Source: Methylophilus sp. DW102 | Lineage (GTDB): Bacteria; Pseudomonadota; Gammaproteobacteria; Burkholderiales; Methylophilaceae | Reading direction: 5' to 3' | NCBI RefSeq assembly: GCF_037076555.1 | Contig: NZ_AP029023.1 | Span: 1,116,001-1,180,000 of the forward strand | Length of the DNA: 64,000 nt | In this document: positions 48,089 through 56,706 of the stretch, piece by piece | Layout: each line of letters starts with the position of its first letter | Numbering within the stretch: position 1 is the stretch's first letter | Notes under the pieces: generated by a model | What the model saw: only the letters and a program-made list of their open reading frames with translations | Database searches by the model: none | Told to the model about the DNA's origin: nothing | Translations under genes and position numbers: made by a program

Positions 48089-48991
48089 TCAAGCGGCAGC
48101 CGGAATCGGTTTGGCATCCGAATGCGCTTGTGTGAGGTGACTGTTGGCAGGCACGCTGCGCGTAACCCAGACATTGCCGCCAATAATCGAATGTTTTCCT
48201 ATGGTGATACGGCCCAGAATGGTGGCCCCGGCATACACCACCACGTAATCCTCCAGAATGGGGTGGCGTTCAAATTTCTTCACCAGATGGCCATTGGCAT
48301 CTTTGGGAAAGTTCTTTGCACCCAGGGTGACTGCCTGGTAAAGGCGGACGTGGTTACCAATAATCGCCGTCTCACCTATGACCACGCCGGTGCCATGATC
48401 AATAAAAAAGTAATCACCGATACGTGCGCCGGGGTGGATATCAATGCCGGTTTGCGAATGGGCAATTTCGGTGATCAGGCGTGCCGTAATGGTCAAGCCC
48501 AAGCGATGTAAAACATGCGCCAGCCGGTAATGAATCAGCGCCAGAATGCCGGGATAGCTGACCAGAATTTCATCCACGCTGTCCGCGGCCGGATCGCCTT
48601 GATAAGCGGCTTCAAGATCGGTATCTAGCTGCTGGCGAATCGCAGGCAATTGCTCGGCAAAGGTTTGCGTGAGGGCATGTGATTGTGCATTGAACTGGCT
48701 GGCGGCGGTCCCCGGCGCTTTAAACGCAAGCTCAAGACGGATTTGTTGCTGCAATTCACGCAGAGCTTTATCCAGCGTGGTCCCCACATAAAAGTTAATG
48801 GCATGTGGCTGAATATCAGAATCACCCAGCCGGTTGGGGAACAGCGCCGCAGCCAAGCCCTCCACGCATCTGGCCAGCACTTTACGTGAAGGCAGCTTTG
48901 GTGGTTGTGTCAAGCGCTGGCGTTGTTGCAATGCATGTTCGCGGATGCCCGCCAGTTGTTGCACGATGTGCTCGATGGCAATTTCTTGCAT
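48089..48991 (-). CDS. Serine O-acetyltransferase (EpsC type)
   Basis: 300 aa that make O-acetylserine, the cysteine precursor. The N-terminal helical domain is followed by the left-handed beta helix with hexapeptide repeats (GIDIHPGARIGDYFFIDHGTGVVIGETAIIGN) and the catalytic loop HP..D; the C-terminus (KRHP-like KKFERHPILEDYVVVYAGATILG) matches the EpsC group encoded in encapsulin loci. ATG 48991 is preferred (AAGGA 7 nt upstream); 49009 and 49093 are in-frame alternatives, but the leader up to 49093 holds a terminator hairpin. First gene of the encapsulin operon. Confidence 0.93.
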   Translation of the reverse strand: MQEIAIEHIVQQLAGIREHALQQRQRLTQPPKLPSRKVLARCVEGLAAALFPNRLGDSDIQPHAINFYVGTTLDKALRELQQQIRLELAFKAPGTAASQFNAQSHALTQTFAEQLPAIRQQLDTDLEAAYQGDPAADSVDEILVSYPGILALIHYRLAHVLHRLGLTITARLITEIAHSQTGIDIHPGARIGDYFFIDHGTGVVIGETAIIGNHVRLYQAVTLGAKNFPKDANGHLVKKFERHPILEDYVVVYAGATILGRITIGKHSIIGGNVWVTRSVPANSHLTQAHSDAKPIPAAA

Positions 48992-49038
48992 CGTGGATTC
49001 CTTAGTCATAGTAAGTACGCGATCGCTGACGACAGGCG

Positions 49039-49086
49039 AAAAAAAAGCCAGTGGCCCTTGCGGGACACTGGCTTCCAGTTGACTGG
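49039..49086 (-). promoter_or_regulatory. Predicted transcription attenuator in the leader of the encapsulin operon
   Basis: On the minus strand four segments alternate: A CCAGT (49082-49086), B ACTGG (49075-49079), C GCCAGTG (49066-49072), D CACTGGC (49047-49053). C-D, extended by CCC/GGG around a GCAA tetraloop, forms a terminator followed by eight Us (49046-49039). A-B can pair, while B-C is a competing hairpin that would break the terminator. No gene reading in this direction lies upstream of it, so a constitutive terminator makes no sense here. Confidence 0.65.
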
Positions 49087-49105
49087 TCAGCATGAATCTT
49101 TTTCC

Positions 49106-49111
49106 ACTATA
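49106..49111 (-). promoter_or_regulatory. Candidate -10 box of the encapsulin operon
   Basis: TATAGT on the minus strand, in the context CTATAGTG also seen before the second sbp gene. No good -35 is present at 16-18 nt, as for activator-dependent promoters. Transcription would begin near 49,100, just ahead of the attenuator. Confidence 0.4.
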
Positions 49112-49313
49112 GAATAATCTGCTGGAGTTGAACAGGGTGGCGACTAGAATCGTTGCTTATTAGATTATGTGTTTCTGTTATTAGTGGCCTAGATGGGGTC
49201 AAACACCAGGCATTGATATAACTATTCAATATATTTTCCAATTAAAAAATTATTTTTAATTTATTCCAGCGCTTTTTAAACTACAGTGACTGTTTTTATT
49301 TGAAGAGCGCTTT

Positions 49314-50300
49314 ATGTCACAATGGTTTAATGACAATGCACAGTCCATCGGCAATACGCCCTTAGTGCGCCTGAACCGCCTGACCGCCCCTGGTCAGGCC
49401 ACCATTTTTGCCAAAATAGAAGGCCGTAACCCGGCTTATTCCGTCAAGTGCCGCATCGGTGCGGCCATGATCTGGGATGCAGAACAAAAAGGCTTGCTGG
49501 GTCCTGGGAAAGAAATCGTAGAGCCTACCAGCGGCAATACCGGCATCGCGCTGGCTTTTGTCGCCGCTGCACGGGGCATTCCCATTACCTTAACCATGCC
49601 GGAGACCATGAGCCTGGAGCGGCGTAAATTGCTGATTGCATATGGTGCCAAATTGGTGCTGACTGAAGGCGCCAAAGGCATGAAAGGCGCCGTGGCCAAG
49701 GCAGAAGAAATTGCCGCCGCGGATCCAGCACGTTATGTGTTGTTGCAACAGTTCAAAAATCCGGCCAATCCGGCCATTCATGAACAAACCACAGGCCCCG
49801 AAATCTGGCGCGATACCAATGGCGAGGTGGATATTCTGGTTTCAGGGGTGGGCACCGGCGGCACCATTACGGGCGTTTCCCGCTATTTTAAACAGACGCA
49901 GCATAAGAACATCCTCTCTGTTGCGGTAGAACCGGCAGCCAGTCCGGTGTTGACGCAGTTTAGGGCAGGTCAAGCACTCGCGCCGGCACCGCACAAAATT
50001 CAAGGCATAGGCGCAGGCTTTGTGCCGGATATCCTGGATTTAAGTCTGGTGGATGACATTGCACAAGTGACCAATGAAGAAGCGATTGCATTCGCCAGAA
50101 GACTGGCACGCGAGGAGGGCATTCTGGCCGGTATTTCCTGCGGGGCGGCGGTCGCGGTAGCGGTCAGGTATGCGGCTCTGCCTGAGCATGCGGGTAAACA
50201 CATCGTGGTGATTTTGCCAGACTCCGGCGAGCGCTATTTGAGTTCAGTGTTGTTTGACGGCATATTTGACGAGCAAGGGCTCAGTGTGCCAGCCGCTTAA
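49314..50300 (+). CDS. cysK: Cysteine synthase A (O-acetylserine sulfhydrylase)
   Basis: 328-aa PLP enzyme that makes cysteine from O-acetylserine and sulfide. Lys45 in YSVKCRIG binds PLP; the substrate loop [13 protein letters not shown], the phosphate cradle [10 protein letters not shown] and GISCGAA are all present. It diverges from the encapsulin operon, whose first gene makes its substrate. The upstream AT-rich region holds a possible -10 TACAGT (49282-49287). Terminator follows. Confidence 0.97.
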   Translation: MSQWFNDNAQSIGNTPLVRLNRLTAPGQATIFAKIEGRNPAYSVKCRIGAAMIWDAEQKGLLGPGKEIVEPTSGNTGIALAFVAAARGIPITLTMPETMSLERRKLLIAYGAKLVLTEGAKGMKGAVAKAEEIAAADPARYVLLQQFKNPANPAIHEQTTGPEIWRDTNGEVDILVSGVGTGGTITGVSRYFKQTQHKNILSVAVEPAASPVLTQFRAGQALAPAPHKIQGIGAGFVPDILDLSLVDDIAQVTNEEAIAFARRLAREEGILAGISCGAAVAVAVRYAALPEHAGKHIVVILPDSGERYLSSVLFDGIFDEQGLSVPAA

Positions 50301-50348
50301 ATTGCTCGCTGTTTCCCGCTTTTCGCCTTGCTGAGACCATGCGATTAA

Positions 50349-50377
50349 GACGCCAGTGCTTGCACTGGCGTTTTTTA
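50349..50377 (+). terminator. Rho-independent terminator of cysK
   Basis: ACGCCAGTGC / GCACTGGCGT hairpin followed by T6. Confidence 0.92.
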
Positions 50378-50424
50378 TCATCTTCAGTTTTATATTCTTT
50401 AAAATTATAAATATATTATATTTT

Positions 50425-50458
50425 ATTCTTTTTAAAAATATAAAACTCCCGCTATAGT
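50425..50458 (+). promoter_or_regulatory. Sulfur-type promoter motif of the sbp2-EAL unit
   Basis: ATTCTTT (50425-50431) starts 28 nt before the -10 hexamer TATAGT (50453-50458), inside a long A+T tract. This is the same spacing as before cysT and the YezD operon. An AT-rich CysB-type activator site is the likely explanation. Confidence 0.55.
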
Positions 50459-50487
50459 GCCTCCCTATCAAGTTCAGGGAGTTGTTT

Positions 50488-51468
50488 ATGTCGTCTTTTA
50501 TCCGTCACTTGCTGGTCTGGGCTGCGCTGCTACAAGCACCTGTGCAGGCTGCTGAATTGCTGAATGTTTCTTACGATGTGACCCGCGAGTTTTATAAAGA
50601 ATTCAACCCGGCTTTTGTCCAGTACTGGAAAGAAAAGACCGGTGAATCGGTGACCATTAACCAGTCACACGGCGGCTCTACCAAGCAGGCGCGTGCGGTT
50701 GTGGATGGCTTGCCTGCGGATGTGATTACCATGAACCGTAGCGCCGATATTGATATTTTGGCGCAAAAAGCCAAATTGATCCCGGCAAACTGGCAGAGCA
50801 GATTACCCAATAACAGCGTGCCCAGCGCTTCCCCCACGGTGTTTCTGGTCCGCAAAGGCAATCCCAAACAGATTAAAGACTGGGACGACTTGATCAGACC
50901 CGGTGTGGCGGCGGTGATTCCTAACCCTAAAACCTCGGGTAACGGCAAGTATAGCTATCTGGGCGCCTGGGGCTATATCACGCAAAAAGGCGGCGATGCC
51001 AGCAAGGCGCGCCAATTTGTGACCCAGGTGTTTAAACATGTGCCGGTGCTGGATACCGGTGGCCGCGGCGCCACTACCACGTTTGCCCAGCGCGAGATTG
51101 GCGATGTGCTGGTGACGTTTGAAAACGAGGCCTATCTGCTGCAAAAAGAGCTGGGGGAAGACAAGTTTGAGCTGGTGTACCCGTCCGTGACCGTACTGGC
51201 AGAGAACCCGGTGGCGCTGGTAGACAAGGTGGTGGATAGAAAAGGCACGCGCAAGCTGGCACAAGCCTATCTTGAGTATCACTTTTCACCTGCGGGTCAG
51301 GCTTTGGCTGCCAAACATTACTTGCGCCCGCAAGTGGCTGAAGTGGCGCAACCCAGCTTTAAAAAGCTCAATACATTTACGGTCAAACAGGTGTTTGGCA
51401 GCTGGAACGAAGCCGAAAACACGCATTTTAGTGATGGCGGCATCTTCGACCAGATTTATCAAAAATAG
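50488..51468 (+). CDS. sbp: Sulfate/thiosulfate ABC transporter periplasmic binding protein (second copy)
   Basis: 326 aa from ATG 50488 with GGGAG upstream; signal peptide ends PVQAA/ELLN. It shares LLNVSYDVTREFYKEFN, QSHGGSTKQARAVVDGLPADVITM and GGRGATTTFAQREIGDVLVTFENE with the copy at 38.6 kb, but in place of the canonical TLALSYDID it reads TMNRSADID, so affinity or anion preference may differ. It heads the cluster that continues with an EAL protein and cysTWA. Confidence 0.95.
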   Translation: MSSFIRHLLVWAALLQAPVQAAELLNVSYDVTREFYKEFNPAFVQYWKEKTGESVTINQSHGGSTKQARAVVDGLPADVITMNRSADIDILAQKAKLIPANWQSRLPNNSVPSASPTVFLVRKGNPKQIKDWDDLIRPGVAAVIPNPKTSGNGKYSYLGAWGYITQKGGDASKARQFVTQVFKHVPVLDTGGRGATTTFAQREIGDVLVTFENEAYLLQKELGEDKFELVYPSVTVLAENPVALVDKVVDRKGTRKLAQAYLEYHFSPAGQALAAKHYLRPQVAEVAQPSFKKLNTFTVKQVFGSWNEAENTHFSDGGIFDQIYQK

Positions 51469-51517
51469 CGTTTAAAAAAATTGCCTAGCGCATGCTTAAA
51501 CGCAGAAAGGAGTCATG

Positions 51518-52387
51518 ATGACACAAAAACAGTTATCCCCAGAGCCGGAGCACATTGTGCAATTGCGTGCCGAACTCAAACAGGTGCTTGCGCTGGACCT
51601 GGAAGAGCTTGGTCTGCTGGAGGCCAGCTCGGGCGAGTATGAAAGCACCTTTATCGGTGTTCATCTTAAAACCGCTTTTCAGCCGATCTACGATGCCAAA
51701 CAAGGGGATATTTATGGCTATGAAGCCCTGATTCGTCCCTCATTGTTTGGCACCCTGGGCAGCACCCCCGAGTTTGCGTTTACCTATGCCGAGCAGTCCG
51801 GCAAGCTGGTGCAGTTTGACCGCGTATGCCGCTCGCAGCACGTACTCAATTACCGGGCCATCCATCAGGAAAACGGCTTGCTGTTTTTAAACGTGCATCC
51901 GAAATTACTGCTGGAGGTCAGCGCGCACGGCAAGGTGTTTGAGCAGATCCTGCATAAGTATTCGGTGCCTACGCATCGCGTTGTGCTCGAGATCAACGAG
52001 TCGCTGATCGAGCAGGACAAGCACCTGATCGCTGCCGTGGAGAACTACCGCGCTTTGGGCTATCAGATTGCGTTTGATCATGTCGGCGGCCACCAAAGCA
52101 AGTTATACCGCTTGTGGAGCGTGCAGCATGACTTTATCAAGTTTGATGTCTCTGTGATTCAGCAGGCCGCGCAACAACCGGGCTTGGCCAAAGCGCTCAA
52201 GGGGCTTGTATCCAGCGTGCAGGATCTGGGCAGCACGCCGGTGATTGTGGGCATTGAAACCCAGCAGCAACTGGATATTGCGATCTCAGCCGGGGCGACA
52301 GTGTTGCAAGGCAACTTGCTGGCCGCACCGGTGGTGGCCAAGGTCATTAATGACCAATACCAGCACCGCACGCCAAAAGTTGCCTAA
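51518..52387 (+). CDS. EAL-domain protein with altered DDFG motif
   Basis: 289 aa from ATG 51518 (AGGAG 5 nt upstream; an adjacent ATG lies at 51515). Soluble, one EAL domain. YEALIRP, LFLNVHP, EINESL, IKFD and GIETQ are kept, but the metal-binding pair of IDDFGTG reads FDHVGGH, i.e. the second Asp is His (near residue 188). Hydrolysis of c-di-GMP is therefore doubtful; it may bind c-di-GMP or act through protein contact. It sits between sbp and cysT, suggesting a regulatory link between c-di-GMP signalling and sulfate uptake. Confidence 0.88.
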   Translation: MTQKQLSPEPEHIVQLRAELKQVLALDLEELGLLEASSGEYESTFIGVHLKTAFQPIYDAKQGDIYGYEALIRPSLFGTLGSTPEFAFTYAEQSGKLVQFDRVCRSQHVLNYRAIHQENGLLFLNVHPKLLLEVSAHGKVFEQILHKYSVPTHRVVLEINESLIEQDKHLIAAVENYRALGYQIAFDHVGGHQSKLYRLWSVQHDFIKFDVSVIQQAAQQPGLAKALKGLVSSVQDLGSTPVIVGIETQQQLDIAISAGATVLQGNLLAAPVVAKVINDQYQHRTPKVA

Positions 52388-52433
52388 TCCATCACGCTTT
52401 ATATAACAGGCGCTTATAAATTAATGATTATTC

Positions 52434-52467
52434 ATTCTTTAATGATTTAAAAGAATGCAGCTATATT
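52434..52467 (+). promoter_or_regulatory. Sulfur-type promoter motif of cysTWA with dyad
   Basis: ATTCTTT (52434-52440) starts 28 nt before TATATT (52462-52467). An imperfect dyad, CATTCTTT with TTAAAAGAATG (52433-52457), overlaps it and could be the operator. Same layout as the two other sulfate-uptake promoters in the window. Confidence 0.55.
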
Positions 52468-52496
52468 AGCGCCTGTTTAACGGATCACCATACACC

Positions 52497-53330
52497 ATGG
52501 CATCACAAAAAAAGAAACATTTACTCCCCGGCTTTGGCTTGTCACTCGGCTACACGCTGGTCTACCTGAGTCTTATCGTCCTCATCCCTTTAGCCGCTGT
52601 TTTTCTGCGCACCACCGAGCTCAGCTGGCATGAGTTTTGGGCGGTGGTCACCACGCCGCGCGTGGTTGCTACCTATAAACTAACCTTTGGCGCCTCATTG
52701 ATTGCAGCGCTGATCAATCTGGTATTTGGCCTGCTCACTGCCTGGGTCTTTGTCAGGTATCAGTTTTTTGGCAAAAAAGTGTTCGATGCACTGGTCGACT
52801 TGCCGTTTGCCTTGCCGACGGCGGTGGCCGGGATTTCACTCACCGCGATTTATGCGCCGAATGGCTGGTTAGGCCATTGGCTGGAGCCACATGGCATCAA
52901 AGTTGCGTTTACCCCACTCGGCGTGGTGGTGGCGCTCACCTTTATTGGCTTGCCGTTTGTGGTGCGTACCGTACAACCGGTGCTCGAAGACTTTAGTGCC
53001 GAGGCCGAAGAAGCTGCAGCCAGCTTGGGCGCCAACCGCTGGCAAACCTTTTACAAAATTATTCTGCCCGCCATCTGGCCGGCGCTACTCACTGGCTTTT
53101 CACTGGCATTTGCCCGCGCGGTGGGGGAGTATGGGTCGGTCATCTTTATCGCCGGTAATATGCCGATGATTTCCGAGATTACGCCGCTCATGATCATCAC
53201 CAAACTTGAACAATATGATTATGCGGGCGCCACGGCCATTGCCGTTGTGATGCTGGTGATTTCGTTTGTGTTGCTGCTGTTGATCAACTTGCTGCAATGG
53301 TGGAGCAGTCACCGCCATGGCGCTAAATAA
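52497..53330 (+). CDS. cysT: Sulfate/thiosulfate ABC transporter permease CysT (CysU)
   Basis: 277 aa inner-membrane permease with six predicted helices. The cytoplasmic EAA loop reads EEAAASLGANRWQTFYKIILPAIWPALLTG. DLPFALPTAVAGISL and RAVGEYGSVIFIAGN are typical of CysT. It forms a heterodimer with CysW and is driven by CysA. First gene of cysTWA, 54 nt before cysW. Confidence 0.97.
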   Translation: MASQKKKHLLPGFGLSLGYTLVYLSLIVLIPLAAVFLRTTELSWHEFWAVVTTPRVVATYKLTFGASLIAALINLVFGLLTAWVFVRYQFFGKKVFDALVDLPFALPTAVAGISLTAIYAPNGWLGHWLEPHGIKVAFTPLGVVVALTFIGLPFVVRTVQPVLEDFSAEAEEAAASLGANRWQTFYKIILPAIWPALLTGFSLAFARAVGEYGSVIFIAGNMPMISEITPLMIITKLEQYDYAGATAIAVVMLVISFVLLLLINLLQWWSSHRHGAK

Positions 53331-53384
53331 TCGGTAGCCGCTGAAAGCATAGCATTGCGTATATTTTGATAAACCATAGGTAGG

Positions 53385-54278
53385 ATGATGCAAACCACAC
53401 AATTTCAACAATATCAGGGCAAAGTGGCTTACAAACGCGCCACCTCTGAACCCACTTGGGTCCGCTGGGGCTTGATTGGCCTGTCACTGACGTTTTTAGG
53501 GCTGTTTTTGCTGGTGCCGCTGGCCGCCGTTTTTACCGAGGCCTTGCGCAAAGGCTGGGACGTCTACCTGGCTGCGATCACCGAAGCTGATGCCTTGTCC
53601 GCGATGAAGCTGACTCTGATCGCCTCGTTGATCTCGGTGCCTCTGAATCTGGTATTTGGCGTGGCCGCCGCCTGGGCGATTACCAAGTTTGACTTTAAAG
53701 GCAAAAGCTTTTTGATCACCCTGATTGACCTGCCGTTTGCCGTCTCGCCAGTGATTGCCGGGTTGATCTTTGTGCTGATTTTTGGCCTGCAAGGCTGGTT
53801 TGGCGAGTGGTTAATAGATCACGATCTAAAAGTAGTGTTTGCCGTGCCCGGCATTGTGCTGGCGACGATTTTTGTGACCTTCCCGTTTGTGGCGCGCGAG
53901 TTGATCCCGCTCATGCAGGCGCAAGGCAAAGAAGAGGAAGAGGCTGCACTGGTGCTGGGCGCCTCTGGCTGGAAAATGCTATGGCATGTGACCCTGCCCA
54001 ATGTGAAGTGGGGCCTGATTTACGGCGTGATCCTGACCAACGCACGGGCCATGGGCGAGTTTGGCGCGGTGTCTGTGGTCTCCGGCCATATCCGCGGCCT
54101 CACCAACACCATGCCTTTGCATGTTGAGATTTTGTATAACGAATATAACTACGCAGCGGCCTTTGCTGTGGCTTCATTGCTCACGCTGCTGGCCCTGGTA
54201 ACCCTGATTTTGAAAACCTATGTTGAATGGCAGGCATCCCGCGATGCCGCCGCGATTGAAAAGGAAGTGACGGCTTAA
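53385..54278 (+). CDS. cysW: Sulfate/thiosulfate ABC transporter permease CysW
   Basis: 297 aa with six helices. EAA loop [51 protein letters not shown] and [19 protein letters not shown] are CysW signatures. Two adjacent ATGs (53385, 53388) are possible starts. cysA follows after 1 nt, implying coupled translation. Confidence 0.97.
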   Translation: MMQTTQFQQYQGKVAYKRATSEPTWVRWGLIGLSLTFLGLFLLVPLAAVFTEALRKGWDVYLAAITEADALSAMKLTLIASLISVPLNLVFGVAAAWAITKFDFKGKSFLITLIDLPFAVSPVIAGLIFVLIFGLQGWFGEWLIDHDLKVVFAVPGIVLATIFVTFPFVARELIPLMQAQGKEEEEAALVLGASGWKMLWHVTLPNVKWGLIYGVILTNARAMGEFGAVSVVSGHIRGLTNTMPLHVEILYNEYNYAAAFAVASLLTLLALVTLILKTYVEWQASRDAAAIEKEVTA

Positions 54279-54279
54279 G

Positions 54280-55257
54280 ATGAGCATTACCATACAACAG
54301 ATCAATAAAGGGTTTGGCCAATTTAGTGCCTTGCGCGATATCAATCTGCAAGTCCCCTCAGGCGAGCTGGTGGCCTTGCTTGGGCCTTCAGGCTGCGGCA
54401 AAACCACGCTGTTACGCATTATCGCTGGCCTGGAGACCCCAGACAGCGGCCAGGTGCTGTTTGATGGCGTAGACACCACCCACCGTGATGTGCGCGAGCG
54501 CCAGGTCGGTTTTGTGTTCCAGCATTATGCGCTGTTCCGCCATATGACCGTGTTTGAAAACGTCGCCTTTGGCCTGCGCGTGCGCCCCAAAGAAACGCGC
54601 CCCTCAGAAGCCGAGATCAAAAAACGCGTGCATGACTTACTCAAGCTGGTACAACTCGACTGGCTGGCTGACCGTTATCCACCGCAATTGTCTGGCGGCC
54701 AGCGCCAACGGATTGCCTTGGCACGTGCCTTGGCCGTCGAGCCAAAAGTACTGTTGCTGGACGAGCCATTTGGCGCGCTAGACGCCAAAGTGCGTAAAGA
54801 CCTGCGTCGCTGGTTGCGCCGCCTGCATGACGAACTGCATGTGACCAGCGTATTCGTCACGCATGACCAGGAAGAAGCCCTCGAAGTCGCCGACACCATC
54901 GTCGTCATGAATCATGGTCAGGTCGAGCAGGTCGGGTCACCGCAAGCGGTGTATGACCAACCCGCCACGCCGTTTGTGTATGAGTTTTTAGGCAATGTGA
55001 ACGCCTTTGAAACCCCGCAAGGCAAAGGCTTTGTGCGCCCCTACGAAATTGCAGTCAGCCGCGAAGCTGACGCGCAAAGTATCGCCGGTGCGCTCACCTA
55101 TGTACACTCTGTGGGCTCACTGGTGCGTCTGGAGATCAAACGTGCAGACAATGAGCAATATGTGGATGTGGAGTTGGGCCGTGAGCAGTTTAATCAGTTA
55201 AGTTTCAAGCAGGGGGAGACGGTTTACCTGAAGCCGACACAATTGCGGGTGTTTTAA
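54280..55257 (+). CDS. cysA: Sulfate/thiosulfate ABC transporter ATPase CysA
   Basis: 325 aa. Walker [11 protein letters not shown]-loop FVFQHYALF, signature [12 protein letters not shown], Walker [13 protein letters not shown] and H-loop [10 protein letters not shown]. The C-terminal domain (from about 240) is a TOBE-like regulatory region. It energises CysTW for sulfate supplied by either Sbp paralog. A terminator follows. Confidence 0.97.
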   Translation: MSITIQQINKGFGQFSALRDINLQVPSGELVALLGPSGCGKTTLLRIIAGLETPDSGQVLFDGVDTTHRDVRERQVGFVFQHYALFRHMTVFENVAFGLRVRPKETRPSEAEIKKRVHDLLKLVQLDWLADRYPPQLSGGQRQRIALARALAVEPKVLLLDEPFGALDAKVRKDLRRWLRRLHDELHVTSVFVTHDQEEALEVADTIVVMNHGQVEQVGSPQAVYDQPATPFVYEFLGNVNAFETPQGKGFVRPYEIAVSREADAQSIAGALTYVHSVGSLVRLEIKRADNEQYVDVELGREQFNQLSFKQGETVYLKPTQLRVF

Positions 55258-55277
55258 TTTGATTTAGTAAATACAAA

Positions 55278-55306
55278 GGCGCAGCGATTACGGCTGCGCT
55301 TTTTTG
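55278..55306 (+). terminator. Rho-independent terminator of cysTWA
   Basis: GCGCAGC / GCTGCGC stem with T6 tail, about 25 nt after cysA. Confidence 0.88.
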
Positions 55307-55371
55307 CATTTGTGGTAATCAACGATTATTAAATGGCTGAAAGCAACTCATCGTTTGTCGAGAATGATTTC

Positions 55372-55402
55372 AACGCGTGGGCAACAAGTTGCCCACCCTA
55401 CA
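55372..55402 (+). repeat. REP-like palindrome, copy 1
   Basis: A GTGGGCAAC / GTTGCCCAC palindrome, with an AACGC lead and a CCTACA tail. Same orientation as copy 3 and opposite to copy 2. It lies 95 nt before the PEP-CTERM gene. Confidence 0.85.
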
Positions 55403-55496
55403 AACTGAATGCCGAATGTCATAGAGATTTAATAGATGCATTTATCAGTAGGTGATATGATTAAATAAAAATTAATTAAACTTAACGAGGCATTGC

Positions 55497-56084
55497 ATGA
55501 AAAAGCTATTCTTACTTTTTTTATCTGTTGGCGGAATTTTATTGTCACCTGTTGCATTAGCTAGTACATTCACTTCTATATCTGCGAATTATCATCAGGC
55601 ATCCATAAGTGATGGTTTCACCTATAACAACTATTATTTTGGCGCGGACGCCTTACCTATTGCGCCTGTGCTTGGTACTCATCTTAAATCTTCACTAAGC
55701 TTTGATAATTCAGTAACTTCAAATTTCACAGGTGATGTATTTGTTCAGCAAGTGACAGATTGGAGTTTTACTTCTGGCTCATACACTTTAACTCCAGATA
55801 ACTCTACTCTTGTTTTTGGAGTATTTAGTTTCAATAGCGGTCATTTGACCAATGTCTTTACTATGTTTTCTCAACCTCGTACCTCGCCGGTTTGGGCAGA
55901 TATCCAAATTGCCTTTGGCGCTATTTCTATTACGGCTAAAGACCATGAGGTTGGCATTACTAAGTCAGGCACAAATGGTCCATGGGTTTCTACAGAGGTT
56001 GCACCGGTGCCGGAACCTTCTACCTATGTGATGTTATTAGCTGGTTTTGCATTCATTGGTTTCTTCGCGAGGCGTAAAGTTTAG
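55497..56084 (+). CDS. PEP-CTERM sorting domain protein
   Basis: 195-aa exported protein. Signal peptide ends PVALA/STFT. The mature part is a beta-rich, Ser/Thr/Asn-rich domain of unknown function. The C-terminus has the full sorting signal VPEPSTYVMLLAGFAFIGFFARRKV: PEP motif, membrane helix and basic tail, recognised by exosortase for cleavage and surface display with exopolysaccharide. Exosortase is not in this window. The gene is AT-rich and bracketed by inverted REP-like palindromes. Confidence 0.92.
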   Translation: MKKLFLLFLSVGGILLSPVALASTFTSISANYHQASISDGFTYNNYYFGADALPIAPVLGTHLKSSLSFDNSVTSNFTGDVFVQQVTDWSFTSGSYTLTPDNSTLVFGVFSFNSGHLTNVFTMFSQPRTSPVWADIQIAFGAISITAKDHEVGITKSGTNGPWVSTEVAPVPEPSTYVMLLAGFAFIGFFARRKV

Positions 56085-56096
56085 GCGCTAAGTGTA

Positions 56097-56125
56097 GTAG
56101 GGTGGGCAACTCGTTGCCCACGCGT
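56097..56125 (-). repeat. REP-like palindrome, copy 2 (inverted)
   Basis: GTAGGGTGGGCAAC / GTTGCCCACGCGT, the reverse complement of copies 1 and 3, located 12 nt after the PEP-CTERM stop. Confidence 0.85.
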
Positions 56126-56271
56126 CACAATTCCAAATACGCTCCAATTATTCCCAAATTCACTCTCTTCAAACTCTGAGCTACTTTCCCAATGTTCAGC
56201 AAAATTCCCCACCTTTGAGTCGATGAAAAGTGGAGTGACCAGTCTCTTAATTTTCTAGCCTGCGAAGGAAC

Positions 56272-56300
56272 AAAAAAACCCGCCCAAAAAACAGGCGGGT
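56272..56300 (-). terminator. Rho-independent terminator of the first KRPY-motif gene
   Basis: On the minus strand ACCCGCC / GGCGGGT with a T-rich loop, followed by T7. Confidence 0.88.
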
Positions 56301-56338
56301 AACACAGAGAGATTTAAAATCGTTTGGTAAATTAGGCG

Positions 56339-56635
56339 TTAGTCAGGGTTATGCGGTGCAACATATGGCCGTTTACCAATAAAATTCATTTGATGTTGAT
56401 TATGTTTCATCAATTTCTTTTCAGCTTGTTCCGGGTCTTCAGCCACTAAACCAGTGCCTTCCCAGGCTTGATCAGCCCCCTTGGCTGGTTTATCAAGAAT
56501 TTTGTTGTAGGGACGTTTCCCGATAAAGTGATTGTGATGTGACTGGCCTACACTTTGCTCGTTATCTGGTAAGTCAGCTGCATTTACTTGCGCCACAAAG
56601 CCAAAGGCCAATATGGCTAAAAATAATTTTTTCAT
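56339..56635 (-). CDS. Small secreted protein with two GKRPY motifs (paralog A)
   Basis: 98 aa, signal peptide (ends VNAA/DLPD). The mature chain of about 78 aa has HFIGKRPYNK near its start, AWEGTGLVAEDPEQ in the middle and NFIGKRPYVAP at the end. The same order of motifs occurs in the protein encoded 70 nt upstream, so the two are paralogs. No cysteines and no known domain; basic-aromatic KRPY repeats with a spacer recall precursor peptides or cell-surface binding motifs, but no function can be assigned. AGGAG before the ATG. Confidence 0.8.
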   Translation of the reverse strand: MKKLFLAILAFGFVAQVNAADLPDNEQSVGQSHHNHFIGKRPYNKILDKPAKGADQAWEGTGLVAEDPEQAEKKLMKHNQHQMNFIGKRPYVAPHNPD

Positions 56636-56706
56636 TTGTAATCTCCTAAATTTGTCCTAAAGCATTTGGGGCGCTTCACTTGTTCACGTCGACCCTATGC
56701 CCTGGA

